Assembly (NCBI RefSeq): GCF_002994655.1
Contig: NZ_PPDL01000004.1
Coordinates: 97,820 to 161,819, forward strand
Direction: 5' to 3'
Source: Corynebacterium sp. 13CS0277
GTDB taxonomy: Bacteria; Actinomycetota; Actinomycetes; Mycobacteriales; Mycobacteriaceae
DNA: 64,000 nucleotides
Shown here: one piece after another, positions 17,995 to 26,407 of the stretch
How the letters are laid out: the number at the start of each line of letters is the position of its first letter
Position numbering within the stretch: the stretch's first letter is position 1
Notes under the pieces: model-generated
The model's database searches: none
What the model was told of the DNA's origin: nothing
Seen by the model: the letters and a program-made list of their open reading frames with translations, nothing else
Position numbers and translations under genes: made by a program

Positions 17995-19452
17995 TTAGGC
18001 GGCGCTCGTGCTGGGAGCGCGGGTGGGCGCGGGGAGGGAGTGCTCGAGATCCTGGTTGGTTTTCTCGGGCAGTGCCCACACGGCTGCGCTGGCGGCGAGG
18101 AAGCTCACGGCAAACACGGCGAACACCACGATCGTGCCGGATAGGGCGACCGGCCCCAGGCTGCCGGTGAGGCTGTCGCCGAACGCCAGCAGCGGCGGCA
18201 CGAGGAGCGGGGCGATGATGCCGGCAACCCGCCCCGTGGCGGCCGCCAGGCCGGTGCCCGTTGCGCGGACGGCGGTGGGGAACACCTCCGGGCCGATGGC
18301 GTACAACGCGCCCCAGGCGCCCAGGTTGAAGAAGCTCACCAGACAGCCGGCGATCATGATGCCCGTCGGCGTGGTCTGGAGGCCGAAGGCTGCGGCCGCG
18401 AGGGCGGAGCCCACGAGGAAGCTGGAGAGGGTGGCGCGGCGGCCAATCTTTTCCACGAGGTAGGCGGCTGCCGCATAGCCGGGCAGCTGCGCGAGGGTGA
18501 TGATGAGGGTGTAGGCGAAGGACTTCACGAGGCTGTGGCCCTGCAGGAACAGCAGGGTGGGCAGCCAGATGAAGGTGCCGTAGTAGGCGAGGTTGACGAA
18601 GAACCACACGGCGGACAGGGCCAGTGCGCGCCCCCGCAGGCTGCGGGTGCGCAGCAACCCCACCAAGCCTGAGGGTGCGGGCACCTCCGCATCGGCAGAC
18701 GTGTGCGGCGCAGCCGCGTTGGTGGCGTCGGGGCTCATGGTGGTCCGCGGCGGCGTCGGTGCCTCGTAGCGGGTGGTGCCCTTCTCAAAGGAGCGGACGG
18801 CGGCCTCCGCCTCCGTGAGGCGGCCTCGGGATTCGAGGTAGCGCACCGACTCCGGCAGGTGGCGGCGCACCACAATGGCATACAGGGCGGGGATCACACC
18901 GGTGATCAGCGCCCAGCGCCAACCCCCGTCGAGGGGGACGACGAGGAAGCCGACGAGGGCGGCGGCGAGCCAGCCGGCCGCCCAGAAACTCTCCAGGGCG
19001 ACGACGACCCGACCGCGGATGTGGCGGGGCGCGTACTCGGCCACCAACGTGGACGCCACCGGCAGTTCAGCACCCAGGCCCAGGCCGACAATAAACCGCA
19101 GGGCGATGAGCACACCCACCCCACCGGCCAACGCCGAGGCCCCCGTCGCCACCCCGTAGATGAGCAGCGTGAGCGCGAAGACGTTGCGGCGGCCGATCTT
19201 GTCGGCCAGGAGTCCGCCGACGCTGGCGCCGATCATCATGCCGACGAAACCGGCGGACGCCAGGGTGGACAGCTGCCCTTGGCTCAGCTGCCACTCTTTC
19301 GCGAGTGCCGCCATGATGAAACTAATGAGGCCGACGTCCATGGCGTCGAGTGCCCAGCCGATACCGCTGCCCACGAGGAGTTTTTTGTGGGCGGGCCCGA
19401 AGCGCAGCCCGTCGAGGCGCTCCGTGCGGGAGAGGGTGTCCGTTGTCTGCAT
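17995..19452 (-). CDS. MFS transporter, sugar-porter/NiaP-like
   Basis: A 485-residue transporter with about 12 membrane segments, the loop-1 motif GGLLADKIGRRNVF and the GAELPVASTLVAEYAPRHIRG segment of the sugar/organic-acid porter branch. The DAMDVGLISF first segment resembles niacin and aromatic-acid importers (NiaP, BenK types); the substrate cannot be decided. A soluble loop of about 45 residues after the sixth segment is normal. The ATG at 19452 is preferred to codons 33 bases upstream because TACCGT lies 6 bases before it and the others lack any signal. Confidence 0.8.
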   Translation of the reverse strand: MQTTDTLSRTERLDGLRFGPAHKKLLVGSGIGWALDAMDVGLISFIMAALAKEWQLSQGQLSTLASAGFVGMMIGASVGGLLADKIGRRNVFALTLLIYGVATGASALAGGVGVLIALRFIVGLGLGAELPVASTLVAEYAPRHIRGRVVVALESFWAAGWLAAALVGFLVVPLDGGWRWALITGVIPALYAIVVRRHLPESVRYLESRGRLTEAEAAVRSFEKGTTRYEAPTPPRTTMSPDATNAAAPHTSADAEVPAPSGLVGLLRTRSLRGRALALSAVWFFVNLAYYGTFIWLPTLLFLQGHSLVKSFAYTLIITLAQLPGYAAAAYLVEKIGRRATLSSFLVGSALAAAAFGLQTTPTGIMIAGCLVSFFNLGAWGALYAIGPEVFPTAVRATGTGLAAATGRVAGIIAPLLVPPLLAFGDSLTGSLGPVALSGTIVVFAVFAVSFLAASAAVWALPEKTNQDLEHSLPAPTRAPSTSAA

Positions 19453-19820
19453 GGGGAAACGGTAGCGCTGTGCGGGCATCCGCACATGCGACAGGGGTGA
19501 CGATCATGTTCTTTTCCCACGTCGCGCTACCCCCGCACACCCGACATCAGTGTGCAAGACGGTGCCAAGGTGGTCGCCGAAGCGGCCCCAACCGCGCCGT
19601 CACTGACGCACGGGAACCGTGGGCTCGGGGGCGCCACCCGCAGCGGCATGGCTCCACCGCCATGCTGTGGCACCAACCGCATATCGCAGAGAGGCAAAGC
19701 CCCCAGGGGCTGTGCTCGCGTGCGGGTTAAGAACACGCGGCAACCCCTGGGGGCGAGCCGCCCTGAGGTGGGCGGCGTCAGGACGAAGAAAGAGAAAACG
19801 AGAACATGGTGGGGGGCAGG
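19453..19820. other. Intergenic region
   Basis: Between two minus-strand genes. It contains the ybjQ terminator at 19699-19754 and a weak -10-like TACCGT (minus strand, 19459-19464) for the MFS gene. Small open frames here have neither ribosome binding sites nor recognisable products. Confidence 0.5.
19699..19754 (-). terminator. Terminator of ybjQ
   Basis: gcccccaggggctg pairs with caacccctgggggc (one G-T pair) around a 28-base loop; on the minus strand the stem is followed by CTTTG. The long loop would also suit an antiterminator or small RNA end. Confidence 0.65.
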
Positions 19821-20144
19821 CTAGCTGCTCAGCCGGACGGCGGTGCCGGTGGCAGTCACCATGAGCATGTCGCTGGCCTGCCCCATCGGCGTGTACTCGA
19901 CGTGCACGCCCACCACAGCGTCCGCACCCATCTTCTGGGCGCGCTGCTCGAGCTCCTGCAGGGCAGACTCCCGAGCCTTGAGCGCTTCCTTCTCGTAGGT
20001 TCCGGAGCGGCCACCCACCAGACCACGGATGCCGGCGGCGAAGTCCTTCACGGCGTTAATGCCGGCCACGGTCTCGCCGGCGACGACGCCGAGATACTCC
20101 GCAATCGGGCGGGTCTCAACAGTGTTGGTAGTGGTGATGATCAA
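19821..20144 (-). CDS. YbjQ/UPF0145 family protein
   Basis: A 107-residue protein matching the YbjQ (UPF0145, 'heavy-metal-binding') family in length and pattern: N-terminal TTTNTVETRPI, central AGINAVKDF, the helix with EALKARESALQELEQRA, and the GADAVVGVHVEY strand. The start codon is TTG, with AAGGAG eight bases upstream; the only nearby ATG runs into a stop after three codons. Family members are thought to assemble into rings, but no activity is proven. A purine-rich stretch on the plus strand (pyrimidine leader of this gene) precedes it. Confidence 0.85.
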   Translation of the reverse strand: MIITTTNTVETRPIAEYLGVVAGETVAGINAVKDFAAGIRGLVGGRSGTYEKEALKARESALQELEQRAQKMGADAVVGVHVEYTPMGQASDMLMVTATGTAVRLSS

Positions 20145-20968
20145 TGGCGCATCTCCTTCATGGTTGGAGGTGAGGGATGGACAGGGGGAACTCAATAGGG
20201 AAAGGAGGTGAAGAGGGAGAAAGGCTGATGCTGGTGATGGGCCGTCACGCGGGTGCGTGACAAGACGAAAGCCCTTCGGCAGCATCACGGCCCAGCATAA
20301 CGACGACCCCAAACCGGCGCGCGGCGTCGGCGAGCCTTCTGTTCGAATGATTGCGGAATTCACCAGATTATGTCGCTCCTTTGGGCACGCGTGTCCGGGC
20401 AAAGTGTTGTGCTGCGAGCGGGTGTGGTGCCCGGGTCCTTGGTGGGCCGTGGACGGGGGTGGTGCTCGAGGGTGGAGTGGGGCTGCCCGGGTCATACGGG
20501 TGGGAGCGGTGGCGGCACGGCGGGGGAGTGATCGGTGCGATCGGGGTGATCGGGTAGGCGGCAGTGGGCCCGTGGAGAAAATTTTTTTTTCCAGCCCTGG
20601 CCTGCGGCGATGGGGGAGTGGGGGAAGATTATTCCGCCGCCAGTGGAATACCTGTGACGCGTCACCAGTTGTGTGGGGTGTGCGCAACGACGCCGCCCAT
20701 GCGGTGCCACAGCGTGCAGGTCCCAGTGAAGTGGTCAGTTACAAGCGCTGGTGACCGCCCGCAGGAATCCACATCCGTCGTGGATGCCAGGCACCGCACC
20801 CGGGTTGTCGCTGTGTGAGAGCGTTCAGCACACCGCTGCTTCTCTCGTGGTTTTCTCCCCGGCGGACCACGCCCCCATAACCGGGGTGTGGCCCACCACC
20901 TCATACTTCTTCTCTTTCCCACCTTCAGTACATTCCCCTCAATTTTTCTCACCCAAGGAGTTCCTCCC
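20145..20968. other. Long intergenic region with two CU-rich leaders
   Basis: 20164-20227 is nearly pure purine on the plus strand, so the ybjQ leader is pyrimidine-rich. 20903-20954 is nearly pure pyrimidine on the plus strand, just before the next gene. In between, 20400-20560 is G/T-rich and a run of ten T lies near 20581. I see no gene here. Confidence 0.5.
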
Positions 20969-21601
20969 ATGCGTATTGCAGTTATCGCCGCCTCCGGTAA
21001 GACCGGCCGCAAGATTGTCGACGAGGCCGTCCGCCGCGGCTTCGACGTCACCGCCATCACCCGCAAGCCCACCGAGACCGGTGCACAGCACAACCTGGTG
21101 AAGGACATCTTCGAGCTCACCGCCGAGGACCTCGCCGGCTTCGACGTCGTCGCCGACGCCTTCGGTGCCTGGACCCCGGAGACCCTCCCGGACCACACCC
21201 GCCACCTGCAGCACCTGGCTGGCATCCTGGCTGGGACCCCCACCCGCCTCATCGTCGTCGGTGGCGCCGGCTCCCTCTTCGTTGACGAGGAGCTCACCAC
21301 CCAGCTGAAGGACACCCCGGACTTCCCGGAGGCTTACAAGCCGATCGCTGACGCCCAGGGCGCTGGCCTCGATTTCCTCCGCACCGCAGAGGGCGTGAAC
21401 TGGACCTACCTGTCTCCGGCCGCTGACTTCCAGGCCGACGGCCCGGCTGGTGCCGAGCTGTTCATCGGTGGCGAGCAGTTCACCGTCGACGCTGACGGCA
21501 ACAGCACCGTCTCCTACGCCGACTACGCCCGCGCCCTCGTTGACGAGATCGCCAACCCCGCCCACGCTGGCGGCAAGCGCTTCAGCGTCCGCAACGCCTA
21601 A
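20969..21601 (+). CDS. NAD(P)-binding Rossmann-fold protein (atypical SDR)
   Basis: A 210-residue protein of the NmrA/atypical SDR group. The N-terminal dinucleotide-binding motif is AASGKTGRKI (residues 8-17). ITRKP carries a basic residue that would favour NADP(H), and LIVVGGAGSL follows the fourth strand. Relatives are flavin reductase-like or anhydroepimerase-like proteins; the substrate is unknown. AAGGAG lies eight bases before the ATG, and a long pyrimidine-rich leader precedes it. Codon use is strongly biased to C-ending codons, suggesting high expression. Confidence 0.85.
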   Translation: MRIAVIAASGKTGRKIVDEAVRRGFDVTAITRKPTETGAQHNLVKDIFELTAEDLAGFDVVADAFGAWTPETLPDHTRHLQHLAGILAGTPTRLIVVGGAGSLFVDEELTTQLKDTPDFPEAYKPIADAQGAGLDFLRTAEGVNWTYLSPAADFQADGPAGAELFIGGEQFTVDADGNSTVSYADYARALVDEIANPAHAGGKRFSVRNA

Positions 21602-21655
21602 CTGAAGTCCCCGCGCAGCCCGGCCCCATTTCCGCCAGCTGTCGAGGCTCAAGCA

Positions 21656-21695
21656 AGCAGGCCCTCCCCGTATCCCGGGGAGGGCCTGCTTTTCT
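21656..21695. terminator. Strong bidirectional terminator
   Basis: agcaggccctcccc pairs with ggggagggcctgct around a small loop and is followed by TTTTCT. The minus-strand gene at 21700 also ends right at it. Confidence 0.9.
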
Positions 21696-21699
21696 GTGA

Positions 21700-22185
21700 T
21701 TAGTGCGCCGCCGCACGCAGAGAGGGGTGTGGGGCGTTGGCTGGCAGCGACGACATCAAGAATTTCAACCGATAGAAGAACGCCCGGCCAACGCTGCTCT
21801 TTGCTTCGTGGCGTTCCACATGGGACCGAGTGCTCGTGGTTCGCAGGGCTGCGGTCTCACTAATCCTCTTCTTGAGTGGGTCAACGAGTGTAAATGTGAG
21901 CCATTCATCGAAGACCGAAGCCTCCGTAGATGTGGTGAGCCAATAAAGTCGTGGTTGCCATCGAAGCGTGTGGTGTGCCGGTGGGTAATCATGAATCCCT
22001 GCCTTGTGTCCGAGGACGGACTTTGGAAAAGCGTGCCGCGCTCTGTTAGAGATCGGACGAAAGGCCGCCGTGATGGGAGCCTCCCGTGTGGCCTCGGAAT
22101 TGCCGTAGAGTCGATTCTGTTGTTCATTATTTTCTTCCGAGGCCATTTTTGCAGCCAACTGGTGCGAAGTGCCTGTTAGAAGCAT
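21700..22185 (-). CDS. Hypothetical protein at the edge of the AT-rich island
   Basis: A 161-residue frame I cannot assign. It has Asn/Gln/Glu-rich sequence near residues 14-25, a middle with several Trp and Tyr (WQPRLYW), and a charged helical C-terminal half (DPLKKRISETAALR). Its stop codon lies four bases before the strong terminator at 21656-21695, which argues that the frame is used. Against it, the ATG has no ribosome binding site, while a perfect Shine-Dalgarno at 22245-22255 precedes a five-codon frame in another phase. It may therefore be a frameshifted or leader-coupled gene. Third positions are less GC-rich than neighbours. Confidence 0.4.
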   Translation of the reverse strand: MLLTGTSHQLAAKMASEENNEQQNRLYGNSEATREAPITAAFRPISNRARHAFPKSVLGHKAGIHDYPPAHHTLRWQPRLYWLTTSTEASVFDEWLTFTLVDPLKKRISETAALRTTSTRSHVERHEAKSSVGRAFFYRLKFLMSSLPANAPHPSLRAAAH

Positions 22186-22222
22186 GTGTCGCGCACTTGG
22201 TTGGCCAGGCTCAGCATGGCTT

Positions 22223-22255
22223 CTAAGGTTCGTTTATCATGTTGTCACCTCCTTT
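22223..22255 (-). other. Perfect Shine-Dalgarno with five-codon frame
   Basis: On the minus strand AAAGGAGGTGA (22255-22245) is followed after four bases by ATG (22240) and then a stop after five codons (M-I-N-E-P). Such an exact anti-16S match is rare in this window. One inserted base would join it to a 22-residue frame; it could be a leader peptide, a toxin-like short peptide or the true start of a frameshifted gene. Confidence 0.5.
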
Positions 22256-22291
22256 GGGTTACTTGTGGATTCGAACATGGCGGTTCTCTTC

Positions 22292-22525
22292 TTAGAAGAA
22301 GGGGAAATCTTCCATGAAAGTTGCTATTGCGTCCATCGCGTTTTCAATCCATCGATTGAACCTTGGAAATAAGGCAAAATCTAAGCTTTCCTCGAATTCT
22401 CCCGTTGCTTCGCGGTGGGAGATGCTCACGAGGCGTAGGTTGATTTTGCGCGACATGAGCCTGTGGCTACGCGGCTTCAGCCTCTTGGGAACCTTTGGTG
22501 ATTTAAAGTTTTTTACTTTTTTCAA
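22292..22525 (-). CDS. Small basic/amphipathic protein, unknown
   Basis: A 77-residue protein starting with TTG, six bases after GGAG in AAAAGGAGA. The first 40 residues are very basic (KKVKNFKSPKVPKRLKPR), the rest is acidic-amphipathic with many Phe and Trp (FPRFNRW, MEDFPFF at the end). I do not recognise it. A good promoter (TTGCAA, 17 bases, TAAACT) lies upstream, flanked by AATATGTT repeats. The coding region and its surroundings are far richer in A+T than the rest of the window. Possibilities include a peptide effector, an antitoxin or a mobile-element remnant; none is shown. Confidence 0.55.
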   Translation of the reverse strand: MKKVKNFKSPKVPKRLKPRSHRLMSRKINLRLVSISHREATGEFEESLDFALFPRFNRWIENAMDAIATFMEDFPFF

Positions 22526-22577
22526 AGTACTCTCCTTTTATAAAAATAGTTTCTACAGAATGCTCTGCGGCAAAATA

Positions 22578-22606
22578 AGTTTAACATATTTCAGGAAGAA
22601 TTGCAA
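22578..22606 (-). promoter_or_regulatory. Promoter of the 77-residue protein gene
   Basis: On the minus strand TTGCAA (22606-22601) and TAAACT (22583-22578) are spaced by 17 bases, giving a sigma-70-type promoter with a leader of about 45 bases before the AAGGAG. Confidence 0.5.
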
Positions 22607-22642
22607 ACAAAATATGTTCACTTGCAACTTGTCCAATATGTT
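22583..22642. repeat. AATATGTT inverted and direct repeats around the promoter
   Basis: AACATATT at 22583-22590 faces AATATGTT at 22611-22618, and a second direct copy is at 22635-22642. The first copy abuts the -10 and the others lie just upstream of the -35, an operator-like arrangement. Confidence 0.5.
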
Positions 22643-23320
22643 GTCAGGTTGTGCCTCGTTTGAGATTCGTTGGCGTGAAGAAGTGTCGCCATTGTGTGAA
22701 TTAAAAGAAAAGTGCCGGTAATCGCCTAGTTTTGGATGTAATGGCTTGTCTGGTGGCACATCTGGTTCGTGGCGCACGTGAAGTTAGTCACATGTCATGA
22801 TTTTCTTGGGGCCCCCAACCTGGACCCCATTCGGTGAAGTGCTTCACACGCAGCTCTGGGTGGCCTGTGGTTTTTGTGGGATTGTGTGGGTTTCTGCCCG
22901 CGCTGGGGTGTGGGAGTGGGCTGTCAGTGGGCTGTGTGTGGCACGGGTGCTTCTAGCGAAAGGTGGGCTTTTGCTGGAACAATGGGGGTCATGCGCGCCC
23001 CTGGGTGGGCGTGAAATGAAAAACCACACGTTCACAACTGCGTGTCCCCGTCTGTGGGGCGCGGGCTGTGCGTGTGGCTGGGTGTGTTGACGTGGCACCG
23101 GATGCGTTCGGTGGGGCGTGGGCGCATCGTTCGTTTGTCGTGACTGGTGTTGGTCTCTTCTTTTTGTCCGTCACGGTGTCCCCGCGTGCTGCGCGGGCGG
23201 GCCGGCGGGTGGCGGCGCTGGTCGTTTTTTATCCTTCATAACCGCCCCTGCCTTCAGGGTGCGTGCTGCTGCCGGCTGGTGGTGGGCTGCGCTGAGGCCG
23301 GGGAGACTTGGACAGGCACA

Positions 23321-24895
23321 ATGCTTAACTACTTAGCGGCGAACCCGCTGCTGATGATCTTCGTGTTCTTAGGTTTCGGCATGGCGATCGGCAGCATCAA
23401 AGTCAAGGGCGTGTCCCTGGGTGCTGCGGCCGTGTTGTTCCTCAGTATTGGCGTCTCCGCGTATGCGCGCGGTCATGGCGTCGATATGGAAATCCCGGCG
23501 GCGGTCGGCCAGGTGGGCTTGGCGACGCTGACGTTCTCCATCGGTATGGCCAGTGGCCCGAACTTCTTTGCCGCGATGAAGACGGCCGCCGGCCCCTTGG
23601 CGCTGCAAACGCTGGTGCTGATTCTCTGCGGTGTTGTCGCGTTCGGTGGCGGCACCGCGCTGGGCCTGTCGCCCGGCATCATCGGCGGCACGTTCGCCGG
23701 TGCGTTGAACTCGACGCCCACGCTGGCGGCGGTGAGCGCCACCTTCCCGGAGGCAACCGTCGGCTACGCCGTGGCCTACCTCTTTGGTGTGTTGGCCCCG
23801 CTGGGCTTCATCCTGTTGGCGCTGCGGCATGCGGGCTCCGATAAGGACGAGCCGAGCCCGGTGGAAAACGTCACCATCCGCGTGGAGCGCGCCGACCGCC
23901 CCACCTTAGGCGATGTGGTGGCCCGCGCCGGCGCGGAGCTGACGTTCTCCCGCCTGCGCCGCGGGGAGACCGGCCCCATCCTGCACCCCACGCACTCGGA
24001 CGTCCTGGAGACCGATGATCTGCTCACCGTGGTGGGCACGAAGGAATCCGTGAAGGCCGCCACCGAATACTTGGGCCACTCCTCCCACCACTCCCTCATG
24101 GTGGATCGGCACGATCTGGACTTCCGTCGTATTACGGTGTCCAACCCGGAGCTCTATGGCCGCCGTCTGAGCGCCCTCGATGTGGAGCAGCGTTTCGGCG
24201 CCACGATTAGTCGTGTGCGCCGCGGTGATGTCGACATGATTGCTACCGGTGATGTGCAGCTGCAGCCCGGCGACCGGGTGCGCGTGGTGTTCCCCGCCGA
24301 CAAGCTCAAGGAAGTCTCCGCCTACTTCGGTGACTCCTCCCGGGGCTTGACCTCCATTACGCCGGTTGCGTTCGGTATCGGCATGACCCTCGGTATTCTC
24401 CTCGGGGCGATCGCGATCCCGCTGCCGAGCGGTGCGTCCTTCTCCCTGGGTGCCGCGGGCGGCACCCTCATGGTGGGCCTCATCTTCGGCCGCATTGGCC
24501 GTATCGGTAAGTTCGCCACCACGATGCCGTTTACCTCCACGCAGGTGCTCGCCGACTTCGGTCTGCTGGTGTTCCTCGCGCAGGCCGGTGTGAAGGCCGG
24601 CGGCCTCGTCAGCGACGCGTTCGCTGGCGGCGACTGGTGGAAGATCCTCATCGTCGGCGCCGCCGTCACCCTGACGCTGTGCATCGGCATGTACCTGACG
24701 ATGCGCTACGTCATGAAGATGGGTGGCACCACCCTGGCCGGCGTCATCGGTGGCGCCCAGACCCAGCCGGCGGTGCTCGCCTTCGCCAACGATCGCACCG
24801 GCGCCGATCCCCGCGTCGCCGTCGCCTACGCGATGATGTTCCCCCTGGCGATGATCGTGAAGATCCTCGTCGCCCAAACCATCGTGCTGCTGTAG
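23321..24895 (+). CDS. AspT/YidE-family transporter, SucE-like
   Basis: A 524-residue member of the aspartate:alanine exchanger family. Five to six membrane segments (residues 5-165) and a second set (345-524) flank two RCK_C/TrkA-C domains (about 175-335) with the repeated VxxxELYGR-type and GDRVRVVF motifs. Conserved membrane motifs GALNSTPTLAA and GGAQTQPAVLAF are the paired hallmark of the family. The corynebacterial relative SucE1 exports succinate, so a dicarboxylate exporter is likely but not proven. The ATG at 23321 begins directly before the first membrane segment; the longer open frame upstream has no similarity. Confidence 0.9.
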   Translation: MLNYLAANPLLMIFVFLGFGMAIGSIKVKGVSLGAAAVLFLSIGVSAYARGHGVDMEIPAAVGQVGLATLTFSIGMASGPNFFAAMKTAAGPLALQTLVLILCGVVAFGGGTALGLSPGIIGGTFAGALNSTPTLAAVSATFPEATVGYAVAYLFGVLAPLGFILLALRHAGSDKDEPSPVENVTIRVERADRPTLGDVVARAGAELTFSRLRRGETGPILHPTHSDVLETDDLLTVVGTKESVKAATEYLGHSSHHSLMVDRHDLDFRRITVSNPELYGRRLSALDVEQRFGATISRVRRGDVDMIATGDVQLQPGDRVRVVFPADKLKEVSAYFGDSSRGLTSITPVAFGIGMTLGILLGAIAIPLPSGASFSLGAAGGTLMVGLIFGRIGRIGKFATTMPFTSTQVLADFGLLVFLAQAGVKAGGLVSDAFAGGDWWKILIVGAAVTLTLCIGMYLTMRYVMKMGGTTLAGVIGGAQTQPAVLAFANDRTGADPRVAVAYAMMFPLAMIVKILVAQTIVLL

Positions 24896-24931
24896 CGCAC
24901 GACCCCCGCGGCATACTGCGGGGAAGCAACA

Positions 24932-24966
24932 CCAAGCCCCGCCCGGGATTCCTGGGCGGGGCTTGG
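24932..24966. terminator. Bidirectional terminator
   Basis: ccaagccccgccc pairs with gggcggggcttgg around a 9-base loop, between the converging transporter and maltokinase genes. Confidence 0.85.
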
Positions 24967-25043
24967 CGCGTCTCCTGGGGTGGGAAGACGGCGCCGGTGT
25001 CCGCGGCGTGGTGCGGCGCCGAGGGGTGTGTGGCGCTCTGGCC

Positions 25044-26189
25044 TTAGAGGATCTCCTCCACCGCGGCGAGGGGAATGTGCGCCCAGTCGGGGCGGTTCGC
25101 CAACTCGTAGGCCACCTCGTACAACGCCTTGTCGAGCACATACGCCTGCAGCAGGGTGTCCTCGGCGGCTGCGAAGTCGTGCGCGTCGCGGCCCGCGTAT
25201 CCCAGGGAACGGATCATGCCCGCGATGTCCCGCAGGGGACTGTCGGGGGCGTTGCGTTCGCTGATGCTGCGGGCGGGCTCCCCTTCGAAATCGATGACGT
25301 GCAGGGCAGGCTCCCCGGCCGCATCCTCACTGAGCAACACCTGGCCCAGGTGGTAGTCGCCGTGGATGCGCTGCACCGGGACGCGCTCGATGTCGCGGAC
25401 CTGGTCGAAGAACGCGATCGCGGCATCCCGGTAGGGTGCCAGCGCCGGGATCTGCGGCATGCGCGCAATGAACGCATCCGCGATCTCCTCGCCCGTGTGG
25501 GTTGCGGTGGGGAACGCAGCCCGCAGGTCCGCGTGCATCTGGTCGGTGAGGCGCCGCAGCCGCCCCAGATCCACCTCGGCCACTGCCTCCCAGGCGTCCC
25601 GCGCCCCCGGCACCAAGTCCTGCGCGTAGGCGGTGACCCGCGCGGCGGCGCCGGCGCCACCGGGTGCGGTATCCCGCCACACGGCCCGCAGCCGGGGTGC
25701 GACCGTGGACCCCACCCGCGCCAAGCCGGCCAAGGTCTCCACGTCGCGGTTGGGGCCCTCCTCCAGCAGGCGGAACACCTTGAGTGCGACGGCGTCGCCC
25801 TGCGCTGCGTCATCAACGATGAGGCTGGTGTTGGACTGTTCCACGCCCATGCCGCGGGCCGCGGCCCCCGGTGGAACCGCCGGGGTGAAGAAAGATTCCT
25901 CCTCCCCAAGCAGCCCCACGTCGCGGACGAGGGCGGTGGCGGTGTCGGCATCGGCGAGGGTATCGCGGCTCAACTCCCGGTCGACGATCATCCGATAGTG
26001 CGCCCCATCGGCGCGCACCTCCACCCACCAATCGTCGGCGCCGAGCGGCTGGCAGGACACCACCTCCAGGGATCCGATCCCGGTGTCCTTCGCCCGGAAA
26101 TAGCGGCTGCTGGCGAGGATTGTCCGCAGAGTCTCCTGAGGCAACTCTGCGGTGCGGGGTGTGCGGCTTGCGGGGGTGTGCTGGTCCAT
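25044..26189 (-). CDS. mak: Maltokinase (Pep2/Mak family)
   Basis: A 381-residue kinase that phosphorylates maltose to maltose 1-phosphate, the precursor used by GlgE for alpha-glucan synthesis. An N-terminal cap domain occupies about residues 20-115, with the SNTSLIVDD and ALKVFRLLEEG stretches that bind ATP (K137). The aminoglycoside-kinase-like lobe has HGDYHLGQ (276-283) as catalytic loop and VIDFEGEP (298-305) as metal-binding motif. The length is a little short of usual and it is not fused to or beside trehalose synthase TreS; instead two GH13 glucosidases lie upstream across a gap of 218 bases. The start has no clear ribosome binding site. Confidence 0.85.
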   Translation of the reverse strand: MDQHTPASRTPRTAELPQETLRTILASSRYFRAKDTGIGSLEVVSCQPLGADDWWVEVRADGAHYRMIVDRELSRDTLADADTATALVRDVGLLGEEESFFTPAVPPGAAARGMGVEQSNTSLIVDDAAQGDAVALKVFRLLEEGPNRDVETLAGLARVGSTVAPRLRAVWRDTAPGGAGAAARVTAYAQDLVPGARDAWEAVAEVDLGRLRRLTDQMHADLRAAFPTATHTGEEIADAFIARMPQIPALAPYRDAAIAFFDQVRDIERVPVQRIHGDYHLGQVLLSEDAAGEPALHVIDFEGEPARSISERNAPDSPLRDIAGMIRSLGYAGRDAHDFAAAEDTLLQAYVLDKALYEVAYELANRPDWAHIPLAAVEEIL

Positions 26190-26407
26190 GGGGTGAGTCC
26201 AAACAAGTCGGGGGTGAAGCAAGAATGCGTGAGGAGGGCGGAAGTGCCGTCGGGTGCGGTGCGTGGGCGCGGCGGTGGGAGATAGGGGGCGCGGGCATGG
26301 TGCAGCAGCGCACAAGGGGCCTGTATCTGTTCCTACCATGCAGCGCCCGCGGCACCCACGGCACCCACGGCGCCCGCGGCGGCTTGCGCCGGGGGCCGCG
26401 CTGGCTT

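Larger units (their letters stand above)
22526..23320. other. AT-rich then G/T-rich intergenic region
   Basis: 22526-22790 is markedly AT-rich and holds the promoter and repeats of the small-protein gene. 22800-23300 returns to high GC with a G/T bias on the plus strand. Open frames here lack ribosome binding sites and recognisable products. Confidence 0.5.

Noticed and set aside
20257..20754. 165-residue frame between ybjQ and the NAD(P)-binding gene
   Set aside because: No ribosome binding site, low-complexity product and no similarity to known domains.
22262..22285. Possible tRNA T-arm around ggattcgaac
   Set aside because: No acceptor, D or anticodon arm can be folded around it. No other tRNA-like structure was found in the window.
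22314..22721. 135-residue plus-strand frame in the AT-rich island
   Set aside because: It is antisense to the 77-residue gene, which has the better ribosome binding site and promoter, and its 3' half is simply the complement of that promoter region.
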